From an uncultured Verrucomicrobiota bacterium (GTDB lineage Bacteria > Verrucomicrobiota > Kiritimatiellia > CAIVKH01), in the NCBI GenBank assembly GCA_937996795.1, contig CALKUH010000028.1, positions 37,252-101,251 on the forward strand: 64,000 nt of DNA, given 5' to 3'. A program made the position numbers and the translations under genes. Below the pieces are notes generated by a model. It was not told the DNA's origin. It did not search any database and was given only the letters and a program-made list of their open reading frames with translations. Below, in pieces: positions 36,771 to 45,266 of the stretch (positions within the stretch are counted from its first letter, which is position 1; each line of letters starts with the position of its first letter).

Positions 36771-38429
36771 TCAAGGCGCTTCCGCCGCCGCCACCGGGGC
36801 GGACGGCATCGGGGCGTCGGCTGGAACCGCGTCAAGTCCCGGCTCCGCCGCGTCATCCAGCGCCGGTGTCGCGCTGTTGGACCGAATGGCGGGCGCCGAC
36901 AGCAGGTTCGCGGGCCGGTTGCCCAGGCTGTCGACATCGGCGCGCGTCAATTCCGATCCTTCCGCCGGCACAATGCTCGCGGTGACGAAGATCAGCAGCT
37001 CAATCTTCTCGTTTTGCACCGTCTCGCGGCGGAAGAGCCAACCGAGATAGGGAATGCTCCCGAGGAACGGCACCTTGATCGTTGTCTTGCTCTGGCGATC
37101 CTTGAGCAACCCGCCGATCACGATGGTCTGGCCGTCCGGCAGCACCACCTGCGTTTCTGCCTCGCGCGTGGATATCACCGGATATTCGGTGAGCGCCGTC
37201 ACCTCGCCCGACACGGTTTTTCCGGAGCGGGTGCCGATCAATTCGCGCACGGAGGGGCGCACAATCATGCTGATCATCTTGCCGTCGCTGATTTGCGGCA
37301 GCACGTTCAACTGGATGCCGATGTCCTCATACCCGCGCAGCGAGGTCGTGATCGTCGCGGCGCCACCCGAAGCCGCGGAGGAGGCGTCTGAATTGATGAT
37401 GGGAAACTTCGTGCCCACGATGATCACCGCCTCCTGGCTGTTCAACGTCAGGATGCGGGGGGCGGACAGCACATTGGCCGAGGCGTCTTCCTGCAAGGCA
37501 TGGAGCAGGAGGGAGTATTCCACCGAGGTGAGCCGCTGGAAGGCCAGGCTTAGTCCGCCATTAAACGGCTCGGTGGCGCTCAGCGTCGGCGTGCTGAAGG
37601 CGTTGAAATTGCCCGGCGCGACCTCGCCGCTGACCTGCCGCACCCCTGCACCATAGGTGTGCGAGCCGCTCTTGAAGCCGCCCGCCGATCCAAATTCGAA
37701 TCCGATGTCGCGCAAGACCCGCGGATTCAACTCAAGAAACCGGGCCTCAATCAGGATCTGCGCGGGCGCCTTGTCCACGCTCTCCAGAAACGCCCCGATT
37801 CGATTCAGCACGTCCGGCGTATCGGAAACCACGAGGGTCTTTGAACGGGAAATCTTCGCATCCTCCTGCACCCGCGTGCGCTTGCCCATGCCCTCCCCAC
37901 CCGCGACCGACTCACTCTGCGACGCGGCGGAACCCCAGCTCTGGCCAAGGTTCGCCACCCGCACGATTTTGCCGCGGGGCGAAAGGAAGACCGCGACGAC
38001 CGGTTCCACGTCCGAGGCGTCGAGGTGCTTGAGCGTGAAGACACGGGAATTGAGCGGATTGACCCCGGTGACCACCGTCGTTTCCCCGTCCTGGAAGGAG
38101 CCGTAGCCGAACGGCTTCAGCACCGAGTCCAGCGCCTGTTCCCACGGCACATTGTTTAGGCGGACGGTGGTGCGCCCGGTGATTTCCGGACCAATCACGA
38201 TGCTGCGCCCGGTTTGCCGCGAAAAGGCGTTCAGGATCTGCGACACCAGCGCATCCTCCACATTCAACGTCACGAGCGTGTTCGTGCCCACAGGCGCCGC
38301 TACCGTTCCGGCGCCCGCGTCGGCTTCGCCCTGCGCCTGCGCCGAGGCGTCGGAGGAAGAGTCGAGCGACAGGCCCACCAGCAACGCTCCGAGCAACAAC
38401 ACGGCGGACAGGTGTAATTTCGTTTTCAT
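36771..38429 (-). CDS. pilQ: Outer membrane secretin PilQ/GspD
   Basis: A 552-residue secretin. Signal peptide MKTKLHLSAVLLLGALLVGL, a STN-like domain (VEDALVSQILNAFSRQTGRSI), an N1/NolW domain (RVFTLKHLDASDVEPVVAVF) and the secretin core with the conserved LNPRVLRDIGFEFG, VLSAPRILTLNSQEA.. and ISTREAETQVVLPDGQTIVIGGL. It ends in a low-complexity alanine/proline tail. AGGAGG precedes ATG 38429, which overlaps the pilT stop (ATGA). Forms the outer membrane pore for the fibre or substrate. Confidence 0.93.
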   Translation of the reverse strand: MKTKLHLSAVLLLGALLVGLSLDSSSDASAQAQGEADAGAGTVAAPVGTNTLVTLNVEDALVSQILNAFSRQTGRSIVIGPEITGRTTVRLNNVPWEQALDSVLKPFGYGSFQDGETTVVTGVNPLNSRVFTLKHLDASDVEPVVAVFLSPRGKIVRVANLGQSWGSAASQSESVAGGEGMGKRTRVQEDAKISRSKTLVVSDTPDVLNRIGAFLESVDKAPAQILIEARFLELNPRVLRDIGFEFGSAGGFKSGSHTYGAGVRQVSGEVAPGNFNAFSTPTLSATEPFNGGLSLAFQRLTSVEYSLLLHALQEDASANVLSAPRILTLNSQEAVIIVGTKFPIINSDASSAASGGAATITTSLRGYEDIGIQLNVLPQISDGKMISMIVRPSVRELIGTRSGKTVSGEVTALTEYPVISTREAETQVVLPDGQTIVIGGLLKDRQSKTTIKVPFLGSIPYLGWLFRRETVQNEKIELLIFVTASIVPAEGSELTRADVDSLGNRPANLLSAPAIRSNSATPALDDAAEPGLDAVPADAPMPSAPVAAAEAP

Positions 38430-39511
38430 CGGCGAACTCCTCCTTGGCGCGGAATGTGATCCAACATGCGGGCAAGCTCTTTGGGACGCGGGGAACGGGA
38501 CATCGCCACCTCCGCGTCGATTTCGCCGGCAAGGCACAAGGCCTTGAGTGTGTCGTTCATCGTCACCATGTGGTCCGCCCGGCCCGTCTGGATGACGGCG
38601 TGGATCTGCTGCAACTGCATCTCGCGAATCAGGTTGCGGATCGCCGGCGTGACGTTCATGACCTCGTAGGCCAGCACCCGGCGCCGGCCGTCCGCATCCA
38701 CCAGCAACGCCTGCGAAATCACCGCGGACAACACCATCGAAAGCTGCGTGTACACCTGCTGTTGCTGCGCGGGCGGGAAGACGTCGACAATGCGGTTAAT
38801 CGCGTGGACCGTGTCCTGCGTGTGCAGGGTGGCCAGGATCAGATGCCCGGTCTCCGCGAGGGTCAGCGCAAGCTGCATGGTTTCCAAGTCGCGCATTTCG
38901 CCGATCATGATGATGTCCGGCGACTGGCGGAATACCGCGCGCAACGCCTCGGCGAACGTCGGCGCGTCCTGGCCCACTTCGCGCTGCTCGATCACGCTCA
39001 GGCGATGCTGGTGGATGAACTCGATGGGATCCTCGATGCAGACGATGTGCGCCCCGCGATGGCTGTTCACATGGTCGATCATCGATGCAAGGGTTGTCGA
39101 TTTTCCGCTGCCGGCGGGCCCCGTCACGAGAATCAACCCGTGCGGACGCATCGCGAGTTCCCGCACAATCGGGGGGAGCCCCAGCTCCTCCATCGGCGGG
39201 ATGGCAGACGCGATCAAACGAGCGACCAAGCCAAGGGCATCGCGTTGGTAAAAGAAATTGAAGCGGAAACGTGGCAATCCGGGGAAGGACCTGGAGAGGT
39301 CAAGACTGCGCCGTTCCTCCAGCAACTTGATCTGCGCCTCGGACAGAATCGAATGAACCAGACGCCGCGTGTCCGCCTCGGTCAGCGCCTGCTCGCCCGC
39401 CGGGCGAAGTGAACCCAACACACGGAACTGGGGCGGTGCGCCCGCGGTAAGAATCAGGTCGGAGGCGCCCTGTTGGGCCATCGCAGCCAAAATGCCGCAC
39501 ATTTCTTTCAT
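38426..39511 (-). CDS. pilT: Twitching/retraction-type ATPase PilT
   Basis: About 361 residues of the PilT/PilU family: ASDLILTAGAPPQFRV, Walker A GPAGSGKSTT, Asp box CIEDPIEFIH, Walker B IMIGEMRDLETM and the histidine box ETGHLILATLHTQDT. It depolymerises pilin, giving retraction, which points to a type IV pilus rather than a pure type II secretion system. Several starts are possible (39526, 39511, 39502); ATG 39511 is preferred from family alignment. It is the first gene of the overlapping operon that runs down to 27975. Confidence 0.9.
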   Translation of the reverse strand: MKEMCGILAAMAQQGASDLILTAGAPPQFRVLGSLRPAGEQALTEADTRRLVHSILSEAQIKLLEERRSLDLSRSFPGLPRFRFNFFYQRDALGLVARLIASAIPPMEELGLPPIVRELAMRPHGLILVTGPAGSGKSTTLASMIDHVNSHRGAHIVCIEDPIEFIHQHRLSVIEQREVGQDAPTFAEALRAVFRQSPDIIMIGEMRDLETMQLALTLAETGHLILATLHTQDTVHAINRIVDVFPPAQQQQVYTQLSMVLSAVISQALLVDADGRRRVLAYEVMNVTPAIRNLIREMQLQQIHAVIQTGRADHMVTMNDTLKALCLAGEIDAEVAMSRSPRPKELARMLDHIPRQGGVRR

Positions 39512-39797
39512 CGCTGCCACCCACATCCCCGTGCGGTTCGCATTTTCACACACACCACGACATTGTCTATAAAGAAGTGCCCTGCCGCCATAATGTAATC
39601 CCTGACGGACCCGACGCAGCCACGGAGCGTTGCATCGTCCTACGTCGTCTGTGACATAAGCAATCGCCGTGCCATGGCGATATAAGCGGCATAAATGCGC
39701 CAGAACACCAGATTACGAACGCAAGGAACGCATGCTGCGTACCATTTTGAACAATCACAGTCGAATGTTGAACGCCTCAATCCTGTGCCCATTACGG
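39512..39797 (-). promoter_or_regulatory. AT-richer upstream region of the pil operon
   Basis: This 286-base stretch upstream of pilT holds no gene and is clearly richer in A and T than its surroundings (for example TTATATCGCCATGG and TTTATAGACAATG on the minus strand). It is the only sizeable gap before the long overlapping pil operon and most likely contains its promoter and a 5' leader. No specific -35/-10 pair or sigma-54 site is convincing. Confidence 0.35.
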
Positions 39798-41819
39798 TTA
39801 TGGGCGGGCGGGCGGCGCGAAGGCCGCGGCGCGTTCGGCGAATGCGGCGGACTCCTCCACCTTGCCCACGGCTCGATACCAGTCGGAGAGCGTCGAACAG
39901 ACCATCGCCTTGGCTTCCGCAGACGCCGCCTTGCTGTGCTCCAACAGGCGCCATGCTTGCAGCAGGACCGTGCCGGCCTCGTCCAGTCGCTGCGCCGCCA
40001 TCAGGAGCATGCCCAGCCGACGCAGCGGCTCGGAGGCGGCATGCCGCTGCTTGCGCGGCTGATTTTCGTAAATGGCGATGGCCTTTCGGTAGAGGGCTTC
40101 CGCCTCCTCCCGCTTGCCAGCCTCCACCAGGGCTCCCGCCTGAAGCGACAAGGCCTCGGCGTATAGGGGCGACGCATCTCCCCGCTGGCTGAGGAACAGC
40201 TCCGCCGCGCGCGCATACGTGGAGGCTTCAAGAACGTGATTGCTGCGTCCATGCGCCACCGCAGCCAGATGAACCAGCAGCGCGCCCTCCACAGGATGAC
40301 CGCCAGGCTGCGTGGCTTGCGCAATCGAGAGCGCGCGCTGTAACAGGGTTTCGGCCGGGTCGTAATGCCTTTCCTGGATTGCGAGCAGCGCCACATCGTT
40401 AAGCGACCAGACCAATTCAGGGTCGTTGACGTCTTCCCATCGGGTGCGAAGGGGTCGGCCCTCGCGCACCCAGCTCGCGTCGTTCAGCCGCTGGACAGCA
40501 CGAGCCCGTTCCTCATCTGCTTTCGCACGCGCCGCCTGCTCACGCCGGACCAGCGCGGCCTGGCGTTCCTGCTCGGCGAGTAGTTTCTCCTTCTCCGAGC
40601 CCCACGCCTTGGAAGCCGCAGCGTGTTGAGAGGTCAGCGTCTCAATCTGCTCTGCGGCGCGACGCGACGCCCCCTCGGCGGCATTTCGCGCTTCCTGCAC
40701 GGATGCCTGTTCCGCGCGAAGGGAAGCCAATTCCTTTTCGAGTGCTTTAACACGCTCATCGGACCGGCTCTCAGCCGTCTTGCGCTCCTTCTCCATGCGC
40801 TGGAGGGTCTCCGTTGCATTCGCGAGCCCACGATCAGACGCTTTCGCGCGGCTGCGCTCCTCATCCAACAACGCGGTCAACCGCCGCACCTCGGCCTCCT
40901 GCTTTCCGGCGGCCTTCTCGAGGGCGTCCCGCTGATCCTTCGCGCGCGCCAGTTCCGCCCCGAGTTCCGCCAACCGCTCGCGCAATCCCTCCGCCTCCTC
41001 CTCAGCTTTCGCGCGCGCAGCCGTTTCCGACGCCAGGGAGGACGAAAGCGCGTCGACGCGCTGCTGCGCATCCGCCAGCGTCCTGGCTGATGACTCGACC
41101 GCCGCCTGCGCAGCCTTCAATTCCTTCTCCCGTTCGCGGAGGGCCTTCTCCGGCTTGTCACGCTTCGCCTGTAGCGCCTCCAGCGCCGAGGCGGCTTTCC
41201 CGGCCTCCTCTGACTTCCTCGCCAACGCCTGCTCCACATCCGCAAGGCGGGCCTTGACGGACTCCCGTTGCGCGATCGCCTGCCCGTGTTCACCCCGGAC
41301 ACGCTCCACATCCATTTTCAAGGCGGCAATCTCCGCGGCCTTCTCTTCAAGCTCGCGCCGCAGGGCAACGTCGCGCTCCGCCGCCAACCTGGCCTGCTGC
41401 TCCAGGGCATCACGGGCGGATTCCTGTTCCTTGGTGCTTTTTTCCAGCGCCGCGCGCTTCACCTCAACCTCTTCGAGTCTTTTCCGCAACGCCTCGCCGT
41501 CTTCGCGCGCCTCACGCGCCTCCCGCCGAAGCGATTCCACTTCGCGTTCCAGCGCCTTGATTCGCTGTTCCAACCCCTCTGCGGCGCGCGTCGCGGCACC
41601 CGCCCGCTCGCGCGCCTCATCGCGTTCCCGCGTCAATTCACTCAGCGCGCCCGGCGCCGGTGTCGGCACCGGGGCCGACGGCGGGAGCTTCTGCGCCTTT
41701 GAGGCGGGAGGCGGCGATTTAAGCGGCACATCCGTATCGGCCATCACACGGCCAGAGATCGAAAGGGCCGCAAAAATCGACAGGGCAAAACACAACACCG
41801 GTCGAATCATTCTATGCAT
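39798..41819 (-). CDS. Exported coiled-coil protein with C-terminal TPR region
   Basis: About 673 residues. Signal peptide (IRPVLCFALSIFAALSISG, cleavage near VMA-DTD), then some 380 residues of uninterrupted heptad-like coiled coil rich in Glu, Ala, Arg and Lys (residues about 40-430), and a C-terminal domain of TPR-like helical pairs (ALLVHLAAVAHGRSNHVLEA, EALYRKAIAIYENQ). ATG 41819 is preferred because GAGAGG lies 6 bases upstream. It precedes pilT on the same strand by 286 bases of AT-richer DNA, where the pil promoter probably lies. It may be a periplasmic scaffold; function unknown. Confidence 0.75.
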   Translation of the reverse strand: MHRMIRPVLCFALSIFAALSISGRVMADTDVPLKSPPPASKAQKLPPSAPVPTPAPGALSELTRERDEARERAGAATRAAEGLEQRIKALEREVESLRREAREAREDGEALRKRLEEVEVKRAALEKSTKEQESARDALEQQARLAAERDVALRRELEEKAAEIAALKMDVERVRGEHGQAIAQRESVKARLADVEQALARKSEEAGKAASALEALQAKRDKPEKALREREKELKAAQAAVESSARTLADAQQRVDALSSSLASETAARAKAEEEAEGLRERLAELGAELARAKDQRDALEKAAGKQEAEVRRLTALLDEERSRAKASDRGLANATETLQRMEKERKTAESRSDERVKALEKELASLRAEQASVQEARNAAEGASRRAAEQIETLTSQHAAASKAWGSEKEKLLAEQERQAALVRREQAARAKADEERARAVQRLNDASWVREGRPLRTRWEDVNDPELVWSLNDVALLAIQERHYDPAETLLQRALSIAQATQPGGHPVEGALLVHLAAVAHGRSNHVLEASTYARAAELFLSQRGDASPLYAEALSLQAGALVEAGKREEAEALYRKAIAIYENQPRKQRHAASEPLRRLGMLLMAAQRLDEAGTVLLQAWRLLEHSKAASAEAKAMVCSTLSDWYRAVGKVEESAAFAERAAAFAPPARP

Positions 41820-42004
41820 CTTCATCCTCTCGCTTCGCACTCGTCCCCTTGCGGCCCGTCGCCGCCACACGCGCGCGGTCTTGGACAAGATGAACGATTC
41901 TCGCGCTGACATCAGCCTTAAAATCGAAAAGACCCAAACACTCCCGCCGCTTCGGCAAACCGCGCGCAAAGGGTCGTGACTGGCAGGCAGCGCTGGTTTA
42001 GTCT

Positions 42005-42727
42005 ATGCGGATGAATTTCGTTCTGCCTGCCCTGCTGCTTGGCCTCTCGGGCAGCGTCCATTGCGTCGGCATGTGCGGACCGATTGTGATCGCGCTGCCG
42101 CATGCCGCGGGTTCGCGCGGGGCGTTCGTTTTGGGACGCCTGATGTACAATCTTGGCCGAACGGCCACCTACACGGCGCTCGGCGCGCTGTTTGGCGGAC
42201 TTGGCCGCTCGCTCCATCTCGCGGGATTCCAACAGGCGCTCTCGATCGCCTGCGGCGTGCTCATCCTCGCCTACCTCGCCACCCGTTGGATCGGAAGGGG
42301 TCGCCTGAATCTGGACGTCTTGTTGCTGCGCGCCATCGCCCCGGTCCAGCGCGCGCTCGCGCGACGGCTCGCGCCCGGCGGCTCGCGAAGCCTGTTCACC
42401 ATCGGCCTGCTGAACGGATTGCTGCCCTGCGGCCTTGTCTATGTCGCCCTCGCGGGGGCCGCCGCCACGGGATGCGCCCAGCACGGCGCGCTGTTCATGG
42501 CCCTGTTCGGCCTGGGCACCACGCCACTCTTGTTCGCCCTCGCCCTCGCCGGCCCGCAGCTGCACGCGCGGCTGCGCGGACACTTCCAGTGGATCATTCC
42601 CGCCGGCCTGCTGCTGCTCGCCGCCCTCTTCATCCTGCGCGGATTAAACCTCGGCATTCCCTACATCAGCCCGCACCTCGCGCCCCCCTCCCCCGACACG
42701 CCGCCCGCGTGCTGTAGCGGGCATTAG
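42005..42727 (+). CDS. SafE/UreH-type membrane protein, possibly for metal or cytochrome maturation
   Basis: A 240-residue membrane protein with about six helices. Two signatures of the UreH_2/TauE-SafE group are visible: LSGSVHCVGMCGPIVIALP at the N-terminus and NGLLPCGLVYVALAGAA in the middle. Relatives are often linked to cbb3 oxidase or copper handling, and the C-terminal ACCSGH adds a possible metal ligand set. It is monocistronic and lies 14 kb from the oxidase operon. ATG 42011 is an alternative start. Confidence 0.78.
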   Translation: MRMNFVLPALLLGLSGSVHCVGMCGPIVIALPHAAGSRGAFVLGRLMYNLGRTATYTALGALFGGLGRSLHLAGFQQALSIACGVLILAYLATRWIGRGRLNLDVLLLRAIAPVQRALARRLAPGGSRSLFTIGLLNGLLPCGLVYVALAGAAATGCAQHGALFMALFGLGTTPLLFALALAGPQLHARLRGHFQWIIPAGLLLLAALFILRGLNLGIPYISPHLAPPSPDTPPACCSGH

Positions 42728-42741
42728 CGCGGGTTCATTAC

Positions 42742-42812
42742 AACTGTAGCCGCGCTCGGTGAGCGCGGGCGCATGGTGACGACCACCGCGACCAGCGGTC
42801 GCGGCTACAGTT
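42742..42812. repeat. Dispersed palindromic repeat, GCGCTC..GAGCGC type
   Basis: Outer arms AACTGTAGCCGCG (42742-42754) and CGCGGCTACAGTT (42800-42812) are exact reverse complements. Inside are two small hairpins: GCGCTC-GGT-GAGCGC at 42752-42766 and GCGACC-AGC-GGTCGC at 42788-42802. A related double hairpin followed by GGCTACAG lies inside the sco gene at 51157-51209, so this is a mobile or repeated element of this genome. Confidence 0.8.
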
Positions 42813-42889
42813 ATATTTGCTCTGCCGAGAGGTAACGCCGAAACCGCGAATGGCGCAGGTAAATCCGCAAGATTACTCCGGAGGAGCCA

Positions 42890-42935
42890 CCGCGGATTAA
42901 GCGGATTAATCCGCGTTAATCAGCGCAATCCGCGG
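42890..42935. repeat. AT-centred palindromic repeat (GCGGATTAATCCGC)
   Basis: CCGCGGATT (42890-42898) pairs with AATCCGCGG (42927-42935), and 42901-42914 is a perfect 14-base palindrome. The element sits next to the GCGCTC repeat in the 235-base gap between two convergent genes and probably acts as a transcript end or is a dispersed repeat. Confidence 0.65.
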
Positions 42936-42962
42936 CAACAAATCCGGGATGCAACGAGGATT

Positions 42963-43493
42963 TCAGGGGGCCTCGGGTTCCTTCGACCGCAGCGCCTGGA
43001 GCGCGGCGAGCGTGTCCAGCATGTCGACTTCGGTACGGCAGGTGAATTCAAACTCCTCATCCGCCGTCACACGGCGGCGGCCATCGAAATCGCGGTACGT
43101 GTAGGTCAGGCCAACGATATACTCGTCGGTGAACAGGAATTGGTAGTCGCGGAAATACGCGCGCGTCTGCGTCACCGCGGTCCACGGCACGTTGCGCGTG
43201 ATCCACACCGTGGAGGTGATCGTCACCGAGCCGCCGTCGCGATACTCCGTGCGCGTATCCTTCGTCGTCCGCTTGAAACTGAATCCCTCCTCGTCGAGGT
43301 CGAAACTGCCGGAATCCACCATGCCGCTCGCGGGCATCGACTGCGAACGGATGACATTCACCGCGTCGGACGCGGAGAGTTTCCCGAAATGCGGGCTGCG
43401 CTGCGCGACCTCGCCCGTAAACGGGGTCACGGTGGCGCAACCGGCCGCCAGCAGCGCAACCCACACAAACATCAGGCCCTGATTTTTCTTCAT
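42963..43493 (-). CDS. Hypothetical lipoprotein
   Basis: A 176-residue lipoprotein: MKKNQGLMFVWVALLAAGC with lipobox LAAGC. GAGGAGG lies 8-14 bases upstream of ATG 43493, which decides the start against the longer open frame. The mature part is beta-rich (VTITSTVWITRNVPWTAV, YQFLFTDEYIVGLTYTYRDF) with no recognised domain. It follows the TPR/YidD pair on the same strand and could share their envelope role. Confidence 0.7.
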   Translation of the reverse strand: MKKNQGLMFVWVALLAAGCATVTPFTGEVAQRSPHFGKLSASDAVNVIRSQSMPASGMVDSGSFDLDEEGFSFKRTTKDTRTEYRDGGSVTITSTVWITRNVPWTAVTQTRAYFRDYQFLFTDEYIVGLTYTYRDFDGRRRVTADEEFEFTCRTEVDMLDTLAALQALRSKEPEAP

Positions 43494-43515
43494 ACGTCGC
43501 TCCTCCTCTGATTGG

Positions 43516-44379
43516 TCACCACCGATACCGGACGCGCAGCGCCGGCAGGGCCTCATAGTCGGGCCGCAACTCATAGCCGGATGTCAGGTCCACGACGGCG
43601 GCATTCAACCGGCGCTGGTTGTACCGATGACTCGCATCGATCCCGCCGTAAATGCTGCCGGAATACCAGGTGATTTCAAAAAATGTGAGGGCCGCGAACG
43701 CGCCCCACTCCTCGTCCTCCGCTGTTTCCACCATCCCCCAGAGGAACAGGCTGTTGAGGATCAACGAGCGCGCGGCGTTCGCGTATTCGCCCGCATACGC
43801 ATAGCCGAGGCCCGGCACGACGCCGAGCCAGCCGCCCAGCGCCGGACGCTTGTCACGCCCGGCCGCATATCGCTGGAGCGCGGCCCCGGCCTCCGGCCCC
43901 GCGTCCGCCGCCACTCGCCGGGCATCGGCAGGCTGGCCCGCCTGCAGCAGCGCAGCCGCCTGCTTGCGCAACCCGAATGCGCGGACCTCGGGGTCCGCCT
44001 CGCGCGCGAGCGCTTCAAAATGGAACGCGGCCTCGGCGGGCCGCCGTTGCGCCAGCGCGAGTTCGCCGCGCAGGGCCGCGAGGTCGGCGGCAGAAAGACC
44101 CTGCGCATCCTCCGCCGCATCGAGCACCTTGTCCGCGCGTGCGGCATCGCCCGCCTTCCACACCTCGTACGCGGCGCTCCAATGGAATGCCGCGCGCTCC
44201 GCCTGCACCCCGGCGGAAAGGGCGAGGCGCCGGAACTCGATCGACGCCCCCGCATGGTCGCGCTCTGCGCTCAACGCGCGCGCCAGTCGGAGCGAGACCT
44301 CATCCGCCGGTGCGGTCAGGGAGAAGAAGAGGGCAACCACGAATGAACACGAATAGACACGAATGCCTCGTTTCCCCAT
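43516..44379 (-). CDS. Exported helical-repeat protein paired with YidD fusion
   Basis: About 287 residues. The signal peptide MGKRGIRVYSCSFVVALFFS is encoded by a CACGAAT-type dispersed repeat. Residues about 30-180 are alpha-helical repeats (TPR-like, AAAFHFEALAREAD-type pairs); the C-terminal part has LGVVPGLGYAYAGEYANAA and further hydrophobic stretches, suggesting membrane association. No good ribosome-binding site precedes ATG 44379; ATG 44430, which overlaps the upstream stop by 8 bases, is an equally possible start through translational coupling. Function unknown, but the tight coupling to a YidD domain suggests membrane protein insertion or envelope assembly. Confidence 0.68.
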   Translation of the reverse strand: MGKRGIRVYSCSFVVALFFSLTAPADEVSLRLARALSAERDHAGASIEFRRLALSAGVQAERAAFHWSAAYEVWKAGDAARADKVLDAAEDAQGLSAADLAALRGELALAQRRPAEAAFHFEALAREADPEVRAFGLRKQAAALLQAGQPADARRVAADAGPEAGAALQRYAAGRDKRPALGGWLGVVPGLGYAYAGEYANAARSLILNSLFLWGMVETAEDEEWGAFAALTFFEITWYSGSIYGGIDASHRYNQRRLNAAVVDLTSGYELRPDYEALPALRVRYRW

Positions 44380-44396
44380 TTGCGTGAATTCGTGAT
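44335..44396. repeat. CACGAAT dispersed repeat (copy 1), within a gene start
   Basis: AACCACGAATGAACACGAAT continues into AGACACGAATG, followed by an opposing arm GTGAATTCGTGA near 44383-44396. The minus-strand reading of this repeat encodes the signal peptide of the neighbouring exported protein. Further copies are at 45942, 53415, 57401 and 59896. Confidence 0.75.
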
Positions 44397-44422
44397 CATT
44401 CTTGGGTAATTTCGTTCGCCTG

Positions 44423-45229
44423 CTATTCATCGCGCATCCAATCGGTGTGACGTTCGAGGGGGTCGCGATACAAGGTGCGCCCGCTGCGTTCAATGGGGTC
44501 TTCGGCGTATTTCACGACGTCGGGTTCGCGGACCAGGCGGTCCGCGATCAGCGGCACGCCGAGCGCGCCGTGGGCGCGGCTGGCTTCCAAGAAATAGGCC
44601 GAGCAGCTTGGTTCGAGCGAGCAGCGATGCCCGATGGCAGGACCGATCTGGCTGCGATAGAAGGCAACGATCCACTCGGCGGGTCGCGCAGCCACGCGCC
44701 TGCCCGGTTCCATCGGCTTCACCCGCACTTCATCGCGCAGCGGAAAGGTCCAGAGGTTCCGGCACGTCGCCAGTTGCTGCAGCAACGCCGGGTTATCCGC
44801 GCCCAACGTTTCCTCTTCGCGCCGCAGCAGGAACAGCGCGCACCCGCTGCGCAGGAACGCCGCTCGATCCTCCGGATGCTGGAAGGCGCGTGCGTAGGCG
44901 GTCCATGCGGCGGAGCGGTCGCCACGCGCCCAGTGGGCCTGGCCGGCACGATAGGCGGCGCGGGATTTGAGGGCGGGATCGGCGGCATTCGTCGACAGGT
45001 GCTCCAGCGTGCCGAGCGCCGCCGTGTTGGCCGGGTCGAGCTGCAGGGCCGCGTCGGCCGCCAGCAGCAGCGCGGGATCATGCGCCGGATTCGCGGCGAG
45101 CACGCGCAGCGCTTCGCGCCGCGCGGACGCCCAGTCGCCTTCGCCCGCCAGCTCGGCGGCCAGCGCCAGCGGCGCCGGCTCGGACGTGGCGCGCCCGGCG
45201 CACAAAAAAATCATCCCGATGCCGAGCAT
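44423..45229 (-). CDS. TPR protein fused to YidD membrane insertion factor domain
   Basis: About 268 residues. Signal-like start MLGIGMIFLCAGRATS, then TPR-like helical pairs (about 20-165), and a C-terminal YidD domain (about 185-255): IVAFYRSQIGPAIGHRCSLE, PSCSAYFLEASRAHGALG, matching the YidD pattern of YR-x-I-x-P-x-x-G-x-x-C-x-x-x-P-x-C-S-x-Y. YidD normally is a small cytoplasmic helper of YidC/Sec insertion; a fusion to an exported TPR region is unusual. The start codon lies inside a 17-bp terminator-like stem, so ATG 45229 is uncertain. It overlaps the downstream partner gene. Confidence 0.78.
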   Translation of the reverse strand: MLGIGMIFLCAGRATSEPAPLALAAELAGEGDWASARREALRVLAANPAHDPALLLAADAALQLDPANTAALGTLEHLSTNAADPALKSRAAYRAGQAHWARGDRSAAWTAYARAFQHPEDRAAFLRSGCALFLLRREEETLGADNPALLQQLATCRNLWTFPLRDEVRVKPMEPGRRVAARPAEWIVAFYRSQIGPAIGHRCSLEPSCSAYFLEASRAHGALGVPLIADRLVREPDVVKYAEDPIERSGRTLYRDPLERHTDWMRDE

Positions 45230-45242
45230 CGGGATGATTTTT
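45206..45242 (-). terminator. Perfect 17-bp stem, terminator-like, also holding a start codon
   Basis: 45206-45222 and 45226-45242 are exact reverse complements with a three-base loop; the core ATCATCCCGATGC is bounded by A-runs and T-runs on either side, as in a bidirectional intrinsic terminator. On the minus strand it lies 25 bases after the stop of the small secreted gene and is followed by seven T. The same bases encode the first residues of the TPR-YidD protein. Confidence 0.75.
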
Positions 45243-45266
45243 CTGCACCTTGCGGTGTACACGATC

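Noticed and set aside
42728..42962. A CRISPR-like array or tRNA in the repeat-rich gap
   Set aside because: The repeats are palindromes of different families without regular spacers, and no cloverleaf or CCA end can be drawn.
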